Shown here one piece after another: positions 26,390 through 35,130 of a stretch of 64,000 bases of DNA. The notes beneath the pieces were generated by a model, which made no database searches, was not told where the DNA came from, and saw only the letters and a program-made list of their open reading frames with translations. Location of the stretch: the NCBI GenBank assembly GCA_046233115.1, contig JBJXHM010000001.1:62001-126000 (forward strand). The letters are read 5' to 3'. Each line of letters starts with the position of its first letter. Positions within the stretch are counted from its first letter, which is position 1. The position numbers were made by a program, and so were the translations under genes. The DNA comes from JACOMY01 sp046233115 (GTDB taxonomy: Bacteria; Pseudomonadota; Alphaproteobacteria; Kiloniellales; JACOMY01).

Positions 26390-28018
26390 ATGAAACCGCG
26401 TTTCTCCAGCCGCCTTCTGACCTTGCTGGCCAGCCTTCTGGTCCTGGTCATCCTGGCGCCGTCGCTCTCGGCCGACGAGCAGCAGCTTCGCGAGATCGCC
26501 AAGGGCCTGGACACCAAGGACTTCGGCGCCAAGGCGCAAGTGATCGACGAAATCGTCACCACCGGTGATCCTGCGGCAGCCCGCCTGCTGGAAGCACTGG
26601 GCGAGGGCGATCTCTATTTTCTGGACTCCGATGGCAGCCTCGTGGTGGGCGAGCGCAAGGGCCGTAACCTTCTGATCTCGAACCCCTTCACCGGTGAGAC
26701 GTTGGGCGAGATCAAGAAGCGCGAAGCCGAGAAGATCACGGTGAACAACAATCTGCGCCGGCAGATCGACGCCGCCTTGGGCGGCCTGACCCTGCGCAAC
26801 CCTGATCAGGCCGTCCGCCTGTCCGCCGCCGAGTCCGTCTTCAAGAGCCGCGACGCTTCTTTGCTCTCTGCCGTCGAGGGGGCGCTGGCCGACGAGAAGG
26901 ATGCGACGGTGAAGGCGGCGCTACAGCGCGCGCGGGCCGCGATCCTGGCGACCGCCGCCGACGTTCCTCTGGAGCAGCGCCTGGCCGCGGTCGCGGTCAT
27001 CGCCGAGAGCAACAGCCAGGATGCTTTTTCCCTGCTGTCGCAGCTCGAGAGTTCGGACCAGCCGGAGGTCGCCGCGGCGGCCCGGGAGGCTCGCGTCGAG
27101 ATCGAGGAGGCCCGCGCCGTCTGGCGCGTCGTGCAGGACGTCTGGTACGGGCTCTCGCTGGGCTCGGTTCTGCTGCTGGCCGCGATCGGTCTGGCCATCA
27201 CCTTCGGCGTCATGGGCGTGATCAACATGGCACACGGCGAGCTGGTGATGCTGGGCGCTTACATCACCTTCGTGGTGCAGGAGACGATCCGCAACTCCGC
27301 GCCCGAGCTTTTCGACTGGTCGCTCCTGATCGCCGCCCCGCTCGCCTTCGTCGGCGTGGCCCTGGTCGGCATCGCCATCGAGCGCGGCATCGTGCGCTGG
27401 CTCTACGGCCGGCCGCTGGAGACCCTGCTGGCCACCTGGGGCGTCAGCCTGGCGCTGCAGCAGGCAGTGCGCACCATCTTCGGACCGAACAACCGAGAGG
27501 TCGGCAATCCCGACTGGATGTCGGGCGCCTTCGAGGTCGGCCAGCTCACCATCACCTACAACCGCTTCTGGATCCTGATCTTCGCGCTCCTGGTCTTCGT
27601 AGCACTCCTGACCCTGCTGAAGCGCACCTCGATGGGCCTGCAGATGCGGGCGGTGACCCAGAACCGGGCGATGGCCGCCAACATGGGCATCCGCACCGGC
27701 TGGGTCGACGCCATGACCTTCGGCCTGGGGGCCGGCATCGCCGGGCTGGCCGGGGTGGCGCTCAGCCAGATCGACAACGTCTCGCCCAACCTGGGCCAGT
27801 CCTACACCATCGACAGCTTCATGGTCGTGGTCTTCGGCGGGGTCGGCAACCTCTTCGGCGCGCTTGCCGGCGCCTTCACGCTGGGGGTGGCCAACAAGTT
27901 CCTGGAGCCGATGGCCGGGGCCGTGCTGGCCAAGATCCTGGTGCTGGTCTTCATCATCCTCTTCATCCAAAAGCGTCCGCGGGGGCTCTTCGCCCTGCGC
28001 GGCCGCGCCGCTGGCTGA
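26390..28018 (+). CDS. urtB: Urea ABC transporter permease UrtB
   Basis: 542 residues from the ATG at 26390; the open frame before it runs through the intergenic hairpins and is not coding. A signal-like hydrophobic N-terminus (LLTLLASLLVLVILAPSLSA) and an alpha-helical extracytoplasmic region of about 240 residues precede the LivH-like permease part (GLSLGSVLLLAAIGLAITFGVMG, INMAHGELVMLGAYITF, GPNNREVGNP). This long N-terminal extension is typical of UrtB. Inner-membrane subunit pairing with UrtC. Confidence 0.94.
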   Translation: MKPRFSSRLLTLLASLLVLVILAPSLSADEQQLREIAKGLDTKDFGAKAQVIDEIVTTGDPAAARLLEALGEGDLYFLDSDGSLVVGERKGRNLLISNPFTGETLGEIKKREAEKITVNNNLRRQIDAALGGLTLRNPDQAVRLSAAESVFKSRDASLLSAVEGALADEKDATVKAALQRARAAILATAADVPLEQRLAAVAVIAESNSQDAFSLLSQLESSDQPEVAAAAREARVEIEEARAVWRVVQDVWYGLSLGSVLLLAAIGLAITFGVMGVINMAHGELVMLGAYITFVVQETIRNSAPELFDWSLLIAAPLAFVGVALVGIAIERGIVRWLYGRPLETLLATWGVSLALQQAVRTIFGPNNREVGNPDWMSGAFEVGQLTITYNRFWILIFALLVFVALLTLLKRTSMGLQMRAVTQNRAMAANMGIRTGWVDAMTFGLGAGIAGLAGVALSQIDNVSPNLGQSYTIDSFMVVVFGGVGNLFGALAGAFTLGVANKFLEPMAGAVLAKILVLVFIILFIQKRPRGLFALRGRAAG

Positions 28019-28028
28019 GTCCCACGCC

Positions 28029-29150
28029 ATGTCCGCACTTCTCGACCGCCGCTCGCTCTTCTTCCTCGGCATCCTCTTCGTGGTGACCGTGGCGGTGCCG
28101 CTGGCCAACCTGGCGGCAACCCCCGGCTCCGGCCTCTACCTGCCGAGCTTCGCCGTCTCGCTGCTGGGCAAGTACCTCTGCTATGCCCTGCTGGCGGTCG
28201 CCCTCGACCTGGTCTGGGGCTACTGCGGCATCCTCAGCCTGGGCCACGGCGCCTTCTTCGCGCTCGGCGGCTATGCCATGGGCATGCATCTCATGCGTGA
28301 GATCGGGCCGCGCGGCGTCTACGGCGATCCGGTGCTGCCGGACTTCATGGTCTTCCTGAACTGGAAGGAGCTGCCCTGGTTCTGGCTGGGTTTCGACTCC
28401 TTCGTCTTCGCCGTTGTCATGGCGATGCTGATCCCGGGCCTGCTGGCCTTCGTCTTCGGCTGGTTCGCCTTCCGCAGCCGCGTCACCGGCGTCTACCTCT
28501 CGATCATCACCCAGGCGCTGACCTACGCGCTGATGCTCGCGTTCTTCCGCAACGAGATGGGCTTTGGCGGCAACAACGGCCTGACCGACTTCAAGGACGT
28601 GCTGGGCTTCGACCTGCAGTCCGACAGCACCCGCGCCGGCCTCTTCGTCATCACCGCGCTGATGCTGGCCTTCGGCTACTGCGTCGGCCGGCTGGTCACC
28701 ACCTCCAAGCTGGGCAAGGTGCTGATCGCGGTGCGCGACGCCGAGGACCGCACGCGCTTCCTCGGGTACCGGGTAGAGGGCTACAAGCTCTTCGTCTTCG
28801 TGCTCTCCGCGGTGCTGGCGGGGATTGCCGGCCTGCTCTACACGCCGCAGGTCGGCATCATCAATCCGGGCGAGTTCTCGCCGGCCAACTCGATCGAGAT
28901 TGTGGTCTGGGTGGCGCTGGGCGGCCGCGGCACCCTGGCCGGCGCGGCGCTGGGCGCGGTGCTGGTCTCCGCGGCCAAGACCCTGCTGACCGGCTGGCTG
29001 CCGGAGCTCTGGCTCTTCGCGCTGGGCGGCCTCTTCGTGGCGGTGACCCTGCTGCTGCCGCAGGGCGTGCTGGGCCTGCTCGGCATGGGCGGCGCCAGCG
29101 CCCGACCAGGCTGGCTGAAACGCCGTCTGAAGCTGCAGGCGGCGGAGTAG
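28029..29150 (+). CDS. urtC: Urea ABC transporter permease UrtC
   Basis: 373 residues from the ATG at 28029, 10 bases after urtB. LivM-type multispanning permease: ALDLVWGYCGILSLGHGAFFALGGYAMGMHLMREIG and FRSRVTGVYLSIITQALTYALML, then NNGLTDFKDVLGF, as in UrtC proteins. Forms the transmembrane heterodimer with UrtB. It ends 5 bases before urtD. Confidence 0.95.
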   Translation: MSALLDRRSLFFLGILFVVTVAVPLANLAATPGSGLYLPSFAVSLLGKYLCYALLAVALDLVWGYCGILSLGHGAFFALGGYAMGMHLMREIGPRGVYGDPVLPDFMVFLNWKELPWFWLGFDSFVFAVVMAMLIPGLLAFVFGWFAFRSRVTGVYLSIITQALTYALMLAFFRNEMGFGGNNGLTDFKDVLGFDLQSDSTRAGLFVITALMLAFGYCVGRLVTTSKLGKVLIAVRDAEDRTRFLGYRVEGYKLFVFVLSAVLAGIAGLLYTPQVGIINPGEFSPANSIEIVVWVALGGRGTLAGAALGAVLVSAAKTLLTGWLPELWLFALGGLFVAVTLLLPQGVLGLLGMGGASARPGWLKRRLKLQAAE

Positions 29151-29155
29151 GCGCC

Positions 29156-29908
29156 ATGCATCCGGCCGCGACCAACAGCCAGCTCTACCTGGACAACGTC
29201 TCCAAGACCTTCGACGGCTTCAAGGCGATCAACGGGCTCTCCTTCGCCATCGACCGCGGCGAGCTGCGGGCGGTGATCGGCCCGAACGGCGCCGGCAAGA
29301 CCACGATGATGGACATCGTCACCGGCCGCACCAAGCCGGACCGCGGCGACGTGCTGTGGGAGGGCAGGGTCGATCTCACCAAGGTCGACGAGGCCGGCTC
29401 CGCCCGGCTCGGCATCGGCCGCAAGTTCCAGAAGCCGACGGTCTTCGAGACCCACACGGTGGAGGACAACCTGGTGCTGGCGCTGAAGGACGCGCGCGGC
29501 GTCTTCGACACGCTCTTCGCCCGCGCCTCGGCCGAGAAGCGCGAGCGGATCGACGCGCTCCTGGAGCTGGTGAAGCTGACCGGCCGGCGCCACGAGCTGG
29601 CCGGCGCCCTGTCGCACGGCCAGAAGCAGTGGCTGGAGATCGCCATGCTGCTGGCCCAGGACCCCGCGCTCTTGCTGGTGGACGAGCCGGCCGCGGGCAT
29701 GACCGACGCCGAGACCCACCGCACCGCGGAGCTCCTGAAGGAGATCTCCGGCCAGCACTCGGTGGTCGTGGTGGAGCACGACATGGAGTTCGTGCGCGCA
29801 CTGGAGTGCAAGGTCACGGTGCTGCACCAGGGCCGCGTGCTGGCGGAGGGCTCGATCGATCACCTGACCCACGACCCCGAGGTGGTCGAGGTCTATCTGG
29901 GGCGCTGA
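29156..29908 (+). CDS. urtD: Urea ABC transporter ATP-binding protein UrtD
   Basis: 250 residues. Walker A GPNGAGKTTMMDIVTG, a UrtD-typical segment IGRKFQKPTVFETHTVEDNL, signature ALSHGQKQWLEIAMLLAQ (LSHGQ in place of LSGGQ, usual for UrtD), and Walker B LLLVDEPAAGMTD. Cytosolic ATPase of the urea importer. Spaced 5 bases after urtC and 4 before urtE. Confidence 0.96.
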   Translation: MHPAATNSQLYLDNVSKTFDGFKAINGLSFAIDRGELRAVIGPNGAGKTTMMDIVTGRTKPDRGDVLWEGRVDLTKVDEAGSARLGIGRKFQKPTVFETHTVEDNLVLALKDARGVFDTLFARASAEKRERIDALLELVKLTGRRHELAGALSHGQKQWLEIAMLLAQDPALLLVDEPAAGMTDAETHRTAELLKEISGQHSVVVVEHDMEFVRALECKVTVLHQGRVLAEGSIDHLTHDPEVVEVYLGR

Positions 29909-29912
29909 GACA

Positions 29913-30620
29913 ATGCTGTCCGTCGAGAAGCTGGATCTGCACTACGGCGCCGCCCAGGCGCTGCACGCCATCACCCTCGGTGCCAAGGCCGGGCAGGTGA
30001 CGACCCTCTTGGGCCGCAACGGCGTCGGCAAAACCTCGCTGCTGCGCGCCATCGTCGGGCGCCAGCCGATCTCCGGCGGCAGCATCACCTGGGAGGGGCG
30101 GGAGATCGCGCGCGCCGGCCGCGGCCTGCGGCCGGAAGCACGGGCGCGTGCCGGCATCGCCTCGGTACCGCAGGGCCGCGAGATCTTTCCGCTCTTGACC
30201 GTGCGGGAGAACCTACAGACCGGCTTTCCCGCCCTGCCGCGCAGCCAGCGGCGGGTGCCGGACGAGGTCTTCGAGCTCTTCCCCGTGCTCTCGGAGATGC
30301 TGGGGCGGCGCGGTGGCGACCTCTCCGGTGGCCAGCAGCAGCAGCTCGCCATCGGCCGGGCCCTGGTGATGCGGCCCAAGCTGCTGGTGCTGGACGAGCC
30401 GACCGAGGGCATCCAGCCCTCGATCATCAAGGACATCGGCCGCGCCATCGACTATCTGCGCGGACGCGGCGACATGGCGATTCTGCTGGTCGAGCAGTAC
30501 TTCGAGTTCGCCCGCGACCTGGCCGACCATTTCTACGTCATGGATCGCGGCGAGATCGTCATGGAGGGCACCAAGGAGGAGATGCGGGAGGACCAGGTCC
30601 GCCGCCACTTGGTGGTCTGA
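29913..30620 (+). CDS. urtE: Urea ABC transporter ATP-binding protein UrtE
   Basis: 235 residues. Walker A GRNGVGKTSLLRAIVG, SVPQGREIFPLLTVRENLQTGF, signature DLSGGQQQQLAIGRAL and Walker B LLVLDEPTEGIQPSIIKDI, the last being characteristic of UrtE. Second cytosolic ATPase of the urea importer and last gene of the operon. Urease genes are not in this window. Confidence 0.96.
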   Translation: MLSVEKLDLHYGAAQALHAITLGAKAGQVTTLLGRNGVGKTSLLRAIVGRQPISGGSITWEGREIARAGRGLRPEARARAGIASVPQGREIFPLLTVRENLQTGFPALPRSQRRVPDEVFELFPVLSEMLGRRGGDLSGGQQQQLAIGRALVMRPKLLVLDEPTEGIQPSIIKDIGRAIDYLRGRGDMAILLVEQYFEFARDLADHFYVMDRGEIVMEGTKEEMREDQVRRHLVV

Positions 30621-30637
30621 GCGCGAAGGCTCCCCTT

Positions 30638-30652
30638 TAGGTTCGGACTTAT
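30638..30652 (+). promoter_or_regulatory. GTTCGGAC-type motif, copy 1 (upstream of GntR gene)
   Basis: TAGGTTCGGACTTAT, 127 bases before the GntR gene. It differs from the copy at 35059-35073 by a single base in 15. Possible operator for the adjacent regulator; unproven. Confidence 0.4.
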
Positions 30653-30778
30653 GAGCCCACTCTGCCGCTGCGGGCTGGACCACATCGGCCGTTATCTCTA
30701 TTGTCCCCTTCCCAATGAGAGATGCCGCCCTGCCCGGAGGGGGCGAAGCGGCACAGAGCAGCGGTGTTGATCGGACCC

Positions 30779-31501
30779 ATGACTGAGGCGCGGCACAACC
30801 AGGTCAGCCGGATTCTCGCAGCGGAGATCGCCGCCGGCAGCCATCCCGTGGGCGCTGTCCTGCCGACCGAGCGCGAGTTGCAGGAGCGCTTTGCCGTCGG
30901 CCGCCACACCATCCGCGAGGCGCTGAAGACCCTGACCGCGCAGGGACTGGTCAGCCGTCGCCGCAAGGTCGGCACCCGGGTGCTGCGCCGCGAACCCTAC
31001 CAGCACTATGCCCATCTGGTCGGCGACGTCGGCAGCCTGCTGCACTTCGCCGAGGACACCCGGCTGGAGGTGCTGCACGAGGGCTACATCACCGCCTCGC
31101 GCTACCTGCCGGAGATGGAGGGGGAGGCCATCGACCGCTGGCTCAGGCTGGCCGGTGTGCGCTCCATCGCCAGCGAGGAGGGCGCGCCGCTCTGCTGGTC
31201 GGAGATCTTCCTGCCGGCCCGCCTGGCCCTCGACCGCGAGGCGCTGCGCGACCTTCCGGGCCCGATCTACCAGCATTCGATCGAGACCCTGGGTCTGAAG
31301 CTCGACCGGGTCGAGCAGGAGATCAAGGCGACCTCCCTGCCCGAACAGATCGCGGTCCTGATCGATGCCGAGCCGGAGGAGCCGGCCCTGATGGTGACCC
31401 GCCGCTATGTCGACAGCGGCGGCCACACCTTCGAGGTCTCGCTGAACCTCTACCCCGCCGATCGCTACCTGGTGCGCAGCATCATCCGCCCACGCCCCTG
31501 A
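30779..31501 (+). CDS. GntR-family transcriptional regulator with UTRA domain
   Basis: 240 residues from the ATG at 30779 (MTEARHNQVSRIL); an upstream in-frame start at 30722 is less likely. N-terminal winged helix-turn-helix with the GntR signature LPTERELQERFAVGRHTIREALKTL at residues about 25-50, then VSRRRKVGTRV and a C-terminal UTRA (HutC-type) ligand-binding domain ending FEVSLNLYPADRYLV. Such regulators usually repress adjacent catabolic genes until a metabolite binds. It lies downstream of urtE on the same strand but next to a catabolic region starting with a convergent CoA-transferase, which it more plausibly controls. Confidence 0.92.
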   Translation: MTEARHNQVSRILAAEIAAGSHPVGAVLPTERELQERFAVGRHTIREALKTLTAQGLVSRRRKVGTRVLRREPYQHYAHLVGDVGSLLHFAEDTRLEVLHEGYITASRYLPEMEGEAIDRWLRLAGVRSIASEEGAPLCWSEIFLPARLALDREALRDLPGPIYQHSIETLGLKLDRVEQEIKATSLPEQIAVLIDAEPEEPALMVTRRYVDSGGHTFEVSLNLYPADRYLVRSIIRPRP

Positions 31502-31510
31502 GGTGCCGGG

Positions 31511-32665
31511 TCAGCCGTTGCGGTCCAGGCCGCCCAGGATTTCTTCGTCGTGCGCGCCCAGCGCCGGCGGCGGCTCCTTGGCCGCGCTGCGCTTGCCGTT
31601 GAGGGTGAGCGGCAGCTCCAGCACCCGATGCTGCGGCGCGTCGGGGACCGGCATGGGGGCGACCATGCCGAGGGCCTCGGTCTGCTCGTGGCTCAGGATC
31701 TGCGAGACGTCGTTCATCTCGCTGCAGGGGGCGCCGGCCGCGCGGAGCTTCTCGACCAGCTCCTTGCTCGGGACCGTGGCGGTCCTGGCCTCCAGGGTCT
31801 CGTGCACCGCCTCGCGGTTCTGCACCCGCGCGCTGTTGGTGGCGAAGCGCGGATCGGCGGTCATCTCGGTCAGGTCCAGGGCCTCGCAGACCTTGGCGAA
31901 GAGGCCGTCGTTGCCGGCACCGATGAAGACATAGCCGTCGGCGCTGCGGAACAGCTCGTAGGGCGAGGCCATCGACATGCCGGAGCCCAGCTTCTTCGGC
32001 AGCTTGCCAGTGGCCATGTAGCCGGCGGCCAGCACCGTCATCCAGGAGAGCCCGGTCTCCAGCAGGCTGGCCCGCACGCAGACGCCCTGGCCGTGCTTCA
32101 GCCGCTCGATCACGCCGGCCAGGATGCCCAGCGCCGCCCAGAGGCCGGTGCCCATGTCGATCAGCGAGACGCTGACCCGGACCGGCGCGTCGCCCTCGTT
32201 GCCGGTGACACTCATGATGCCGGAGAAGGCCTGCATCAACGGGTCGTAGCCGGGCAGGGAGCGCAGCGGGCCGACCTCGCCGAAGGCGCTGATCGCGCAG
32301 TAGATCAGCTTGGGATTGACCGGCTTCAGGTCGTCGTAGCCCAGCCCCTTGGCCTCGGCGCTGCCCGGCCGCATGGAGTGCACCAGGATGTCGGCGCTCT
32401 CGGCCAGGCGGCGGATCGCGTCCTGGCCCTCCGGCGTGGCGATGTCCAGGCAGACGCTCTTCTTGTTACGGTTCAACGCGAGGAAGGTCGAGGACTGGCC
32501 ACCGATCGCCGGCGGCAGCCAGCTCCGGGTGTCGTCGCCGCGGCCGGGCCGCTCGACCTTGATCACCTCGGCGCCGAAGTCGCCCAGGATCTCGGTGCAG
32601 AAGGGGCCGGCGACGTTCTGGGTCAGGTCGATGACGCGCAGACCGCTGAGGATGGTCTCGAGCAT
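31511..32665 (-). CDS. CaiB/BaiF family CoA-transferase
   Basis: 384 residues from the ATG at 32665 (MLETILSGLRVIDL). Family III CoA-transferase hallmarks: LRVIDLTQNVAGPFCTEILGDFGAEVIKVE, GDDTRSW, FLALNRNKKSVCLDI, the VHSMRPGSAEAKGLGYDDL segment, and SLIDMGTGLWAALGI containing the likely catalytic Asp. Transfers CoA between carboxylic acids, probably activating an intermediate of the local pathway. Divergent from the acyl-CoA dehydrogenase gene, which is its likely partner. Confidence 0.94.
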   Translation of the reverse strand: MLETILSGLRVIDLTQNVAGPFCTEILGDFGAEVIKVERPGRGDDTRSWLPPAIGGQSSTFLALNRNKKSVCLDIATPEGQDAIRRLAESADILVHSMRPGSAEAKGLGYDDLKPVNPKLIYCAISAFGEVGPLRSLPGYDPLMQAFSGIMSVTGNEGDAPVRVSVSLIDMGTGLWAALGILAGVIERLKHGQGVCVRASLLETGLSWMTVLAAGYMATGKLPKKLGSGMSMASPYELFRSADGYVFIGAGNDGLFAKVCEALDLTEMTADPRFATNSARVQNREAVHETLEARTATVPSKELVEKLRAAGAPCSEMNDVSQILSHEQTEALGMVAPMPVPDAPQHRVLELPLTLNGKRSAAKEPPPALGAHDEEILGGLDRNG

Positions 32666-32790
32666 GCGGAAGAGGCCTTTCTGGTTCGGGTGCCCTCGGC
32701 ACCCACGCTCCCCTAGGTTTTTCATTCGGATAATTCAGCAACTTCGATAGGTCAAGCATCGCCGCCGGTCAAATGTTCGACGTTATTCCT

Positions 32791-32819
32791 TTGACAGGGG
32801 GGAGGCGCCGCGATACTGC
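32791..32819 (+). promoter_or_regulatory. Candidate promoter of the acyl-CoA dehydrogenase gene
   Basis: TTGACA (32791-32796), 17-base spacer, TACTGC (32814-32819). The start site would be about 32 bases before the ATG. The -35 match is perfect but the -10 is weak. Confidence 0.35.
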
Positions 32820-32857
32820 CTGCCGACGTCTCAAGCGGCAGCCACAAGGGGTAGAGC

Positions 32858-34018
32858 ATGACCACGGCCGAGGACCTGCAGGACCTTCCCGAGATCCGCG
32901 AAGCGGTACAGCAGATCTGCCGCCGCTTTCCCGGCAGCTACTGGCAGGAGCTGGAGGAGAGCGAGGCCTATCCCAGCGCCTTCGTCGAGGCGATGACCGA
33001 GGCCGGCTTCCTGGCCGCCCTGATCCCCGAGGCTTATGGCGGCTCCGGCCTACCCTTGCGCGCGGCCTCGGTGATCCTGGAGGAGATCCATGCCTCCGGC
33101 GGCAATGCCGGCGCGTGCCATGCGCAGATGTACATCATGGGCACCCTGCTGAAGCACGGCAGCCAGGCGCAGAAGGACCGCTACCTGCCTGAGATCGCTT
33201 CGGGCGCCTTGCGCCTGCAGGCCTTCGGTGTGACCGAGCCGACCACCGGCTCCGACACCACCAAGCTGAAGACCCGGGCCGAGCGCGACGGCGACCACTA
33301 TGTGATCAACGGCCAGAAGGTCTGGACCTCGCGCGCCCGCTACTCCGACCTCATGCTGCTGCTGGCCCGGACCACGCCGCTGGACCAGGTGAAGAAGAAG
33401 ACCGAGGGACTGTCAGTCTTCCTGGTGGACATGCGCGACAATCCGGGGCTCACCATCCGGCCGCTGAAGGCGATGGTGAACCACAACACCACCGAGGTCT
33501 TCTTCGAGAACCTGCGGGTGCCGGTGGAGAACCGCATCGGCGAGGAGGGCAAGGGCTTTCGCTACGTGCTGGACGGCATGAATGCGGAGCGGCTGCTGGT
33601 CGCCTCGGAATGCCTGGGCGACGGGCGCTGGTTCACCGACAAGTCGGTCGCCTATGCCTCCGAGCGGCGCGTCTTCGACCGCCCGATCGGGCAGAATCAG
33701 GGGGTGCAGTTCCCCATCGCCAGGGCCTATGCCGACCTGATGGCGGCGGACCTGGTGGTGCGTCGCGGCTGTGCCCTCTTCGACGCCGGCCAGCCCTGCG
33801 GGCGCGAGGCCAACATGGGCAAGCTGCTGGCCTCCGAGGCCTCCTGGAAGGCGGCCGAGGCCTGCCTGCAGAGCCACGGCGGCTTCGGCTATGCCCGCGA
33901 GTACGACGTGGAGCGCAAGTGGCGCGAGACGCGGCTCTATCAGATCGCGCCGATCTCCAGCAATCTGATCCTGGCCTTCATCGGCGAGCACGTGCTGGGC
34001 ATGCCGCGCTCCTACTGA
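32858..34018 (+). CDS. Acyl-CoA dehydrogenase
   Basis: 386 residues. Acyl-CoA dehydrogenase blocks in order: N-terminal helical domain, AGFLAALIPEAYGGSGLPLRAASVILEEI, the substrate/FAD signature AFGVTEPTTGSDTTKLKT, GQKVWTSRARYSDLMLLLART, GMNAERLLVASECLGDGRW and the C-terminal QSHGGFGYAREYDVERKWRE with the expected catalytic acid region. FAD-dependent alpha,beta-desaturation of an acyl-CoA thioester. AAGGGG precedes the start. Substrate unknown; the divergent CoA-transferase suggests it acts on a CoA ester made by that enzyme. Confidence 0.95.
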   Translation: MTTAEDLQDLPEIREAVQQICRRFPGSYWQELEESEAYPSAFVEAMTEAGFLAALIPEAYGGSGLPLRAASVILEEIHASGGNAGACHAQMYIMGTLLKHGSQAQKDRYLPEIASGALRLQAFGVTEPTTGSDTTKLKTRAERDGDHYVINGQKVWTSRARYSDLMLLLARTTPLDQVKKKTEGLSVFLVDMRDNPGLTIRPLKAMVNHNTTEVFFENLRVPVENRIGEEGKGFRYVLDGMNAERLLVASECLGDGRWFTDKSVAYASERRVFDRPIGQNQGVQFPIARAYADLMAADLVVRRGCALFDAGQPCGREANMGKLLASEASWKAAEACLQSHGGFGYAREYDVERKWRETRLYQIAPISSNLILAFIGEHVLGMPRSY

Positions 34019-34025
34019 GGAGCGA

Positions 34026-34958
34026 TCACCTGAGGGCAGCAGCCAGGGCCTCGCCGACGAAGGCCTGGGCCTCGCTGGCCGCGGCGATGTCCGGCGCCAT
34101 GCCGAAGAAGCCGTGGATCATGCCGGGAAAGACCTTGTGGACCACCGGCGTGCCGGCCGCGGTCAGCGCTTCGGCCAGCCGTAAGCCGTCGTCGTAGAGC
34201 ACGTCGCACTCGGCGTTCACGATCACTGCCGGCGGCAGCCCGGCCAGGCTCTCCGCCAGGAGCGGCGAGGCGCGCCAGTCCTTGGCGTCGTCGGCGGCGC
34301 CGAGGTAGTGGTCGCGGAACCAGACCATGGCGGCCTCGGTCAGCACGCCGTAGCCGGTGGCAAAGCGCCGGTAGCTCGCACCGCCGAGGCTGAAGTCGGT
34401 CACCGGATAGACCAGGGCCTGCAGTTTGATGTCCCCGATGCCGGCCTCACGGGCCAGCAGCGCCACGTCGAGCGCCAGGCTGCCGCCGGCACTGTCGCCG
34501 GTGACCGCCATGCGGCCGGGGTCGGCGCCCAGGTCGCGGGCCACCTCGCGCAGCCAGAGGAAGGCGGCCCAGGCGTCCTCGACCGCGGCCGGGAAGCGAT
34601 GCTCCGGCGCCAGGCGATAGTCGACCGAGACCAGCAGCGCGCCGGCGGCGCTGCAGAGGTTGCGGGCGATGGCGTCATGGGTGTCGAGGTCGCCGATGAC
34701 GAAACCGCCGCCGTGGAAGTAGAGCAGGCAGGGCAGGGGGCCGCTGGCCTCAGGCCAGTAGATCCTGAGCGGCACCGGTCCGGCCGGTCCAGGCGCGGTG
34801 GCCGCCTCGACCTTGGCTAGCGGTGCGGCCGAGCCGCCGCGCTTCTTCGACATGGCGTTCATGATCGCGCGCGCCTTTTCCGGCGTCAGGCTCTCGATCG
34901 GCGGTAGTCCGGCCTTGGCGAGCGCCTCCAGCGCGGCTCCGATCTGTGGGTCCAGCAT
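34026..34958 (-). CDS. HSL-family alpha/beta hydrolase (esterase/lactonase)
   Basis: 310 residues from the ATG at 34958, with GGAGG 8 bases upstream. Hormone-sensitive-lipase family motifs: oxyanion LLYFHGGGFVIGDLDTHD, VSVDYRLAPEHRFPAA, nucleophile GDSAGGSLAL, and the Asp (NAECDVLYDDG) and His (MIHGFF) of the triad. Hydrolyses esters of short or medium chain; in this gene set a lactone or ester made by the Baeyer-Villiger enzyme is a sensible substrate, by inference. Converges with the acyl-CoA dehydrogenase (7 bases) and diverges from the Zn alcohol dehydrogenase. Confidence 0.93.
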   Translation of the reverse strand: MLDPQIGAALEALAKAGLPPIESLTPEKARAIMNAMSKKRGGSAAPLAKVEAATAPGPAGPVPLRIYWPEASGPLPCLLYFHGGGFVIGDLDTHDAIARNLCSAAGALLVSVDYRLAPEHRFPAAVEDAWAAFLWLREVARDLGADPGRMAVTGDSAGGSLALDVALLAREAGIGDIKLQALVYPVTDFSLGGASYRRFATGYGVLTEAAMVWFRDHYLGAADDAKDWRASPLLAESLAGLPPAVIVNAECDVLYDDGLRLAEALTAAGTPVVHKVFPGMIHGFFGMAPDIAAASEAQAFVGEALAAALR

Positions 34959-35058
34959 CCCTCGTTCCTCCCTCACGGCCAAATTATCCGGCGATAAGCT
35001 TGCATCGCCTGTCAATAGATCCGGCTTTGTGGGCTATTGACAAGAGCGTGCTGGCCGG

Positions 35059-35073
35059 TAGGTTCGGACATAT
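35059..35073 (+). promoter_or_regulatory. GTTCGGAC-type motif, copy 2 (upstream of Zn alcohol dehydrogenase)
   Basis: TAGGTTCGGACATAT lies in the divergent region between the hydrolase and alcohol dehydrogenase genes, 57 bases before the latter. It shares 14 of 15 bases with the copy before the GntR gene. Confidence 0.4.
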
Positions 35074-35130
35074 AACGGGAGCGGTATTCTATCGGACGAT
35101 CAAGTCCCGGCCGCCGGATGGAGGAACGCC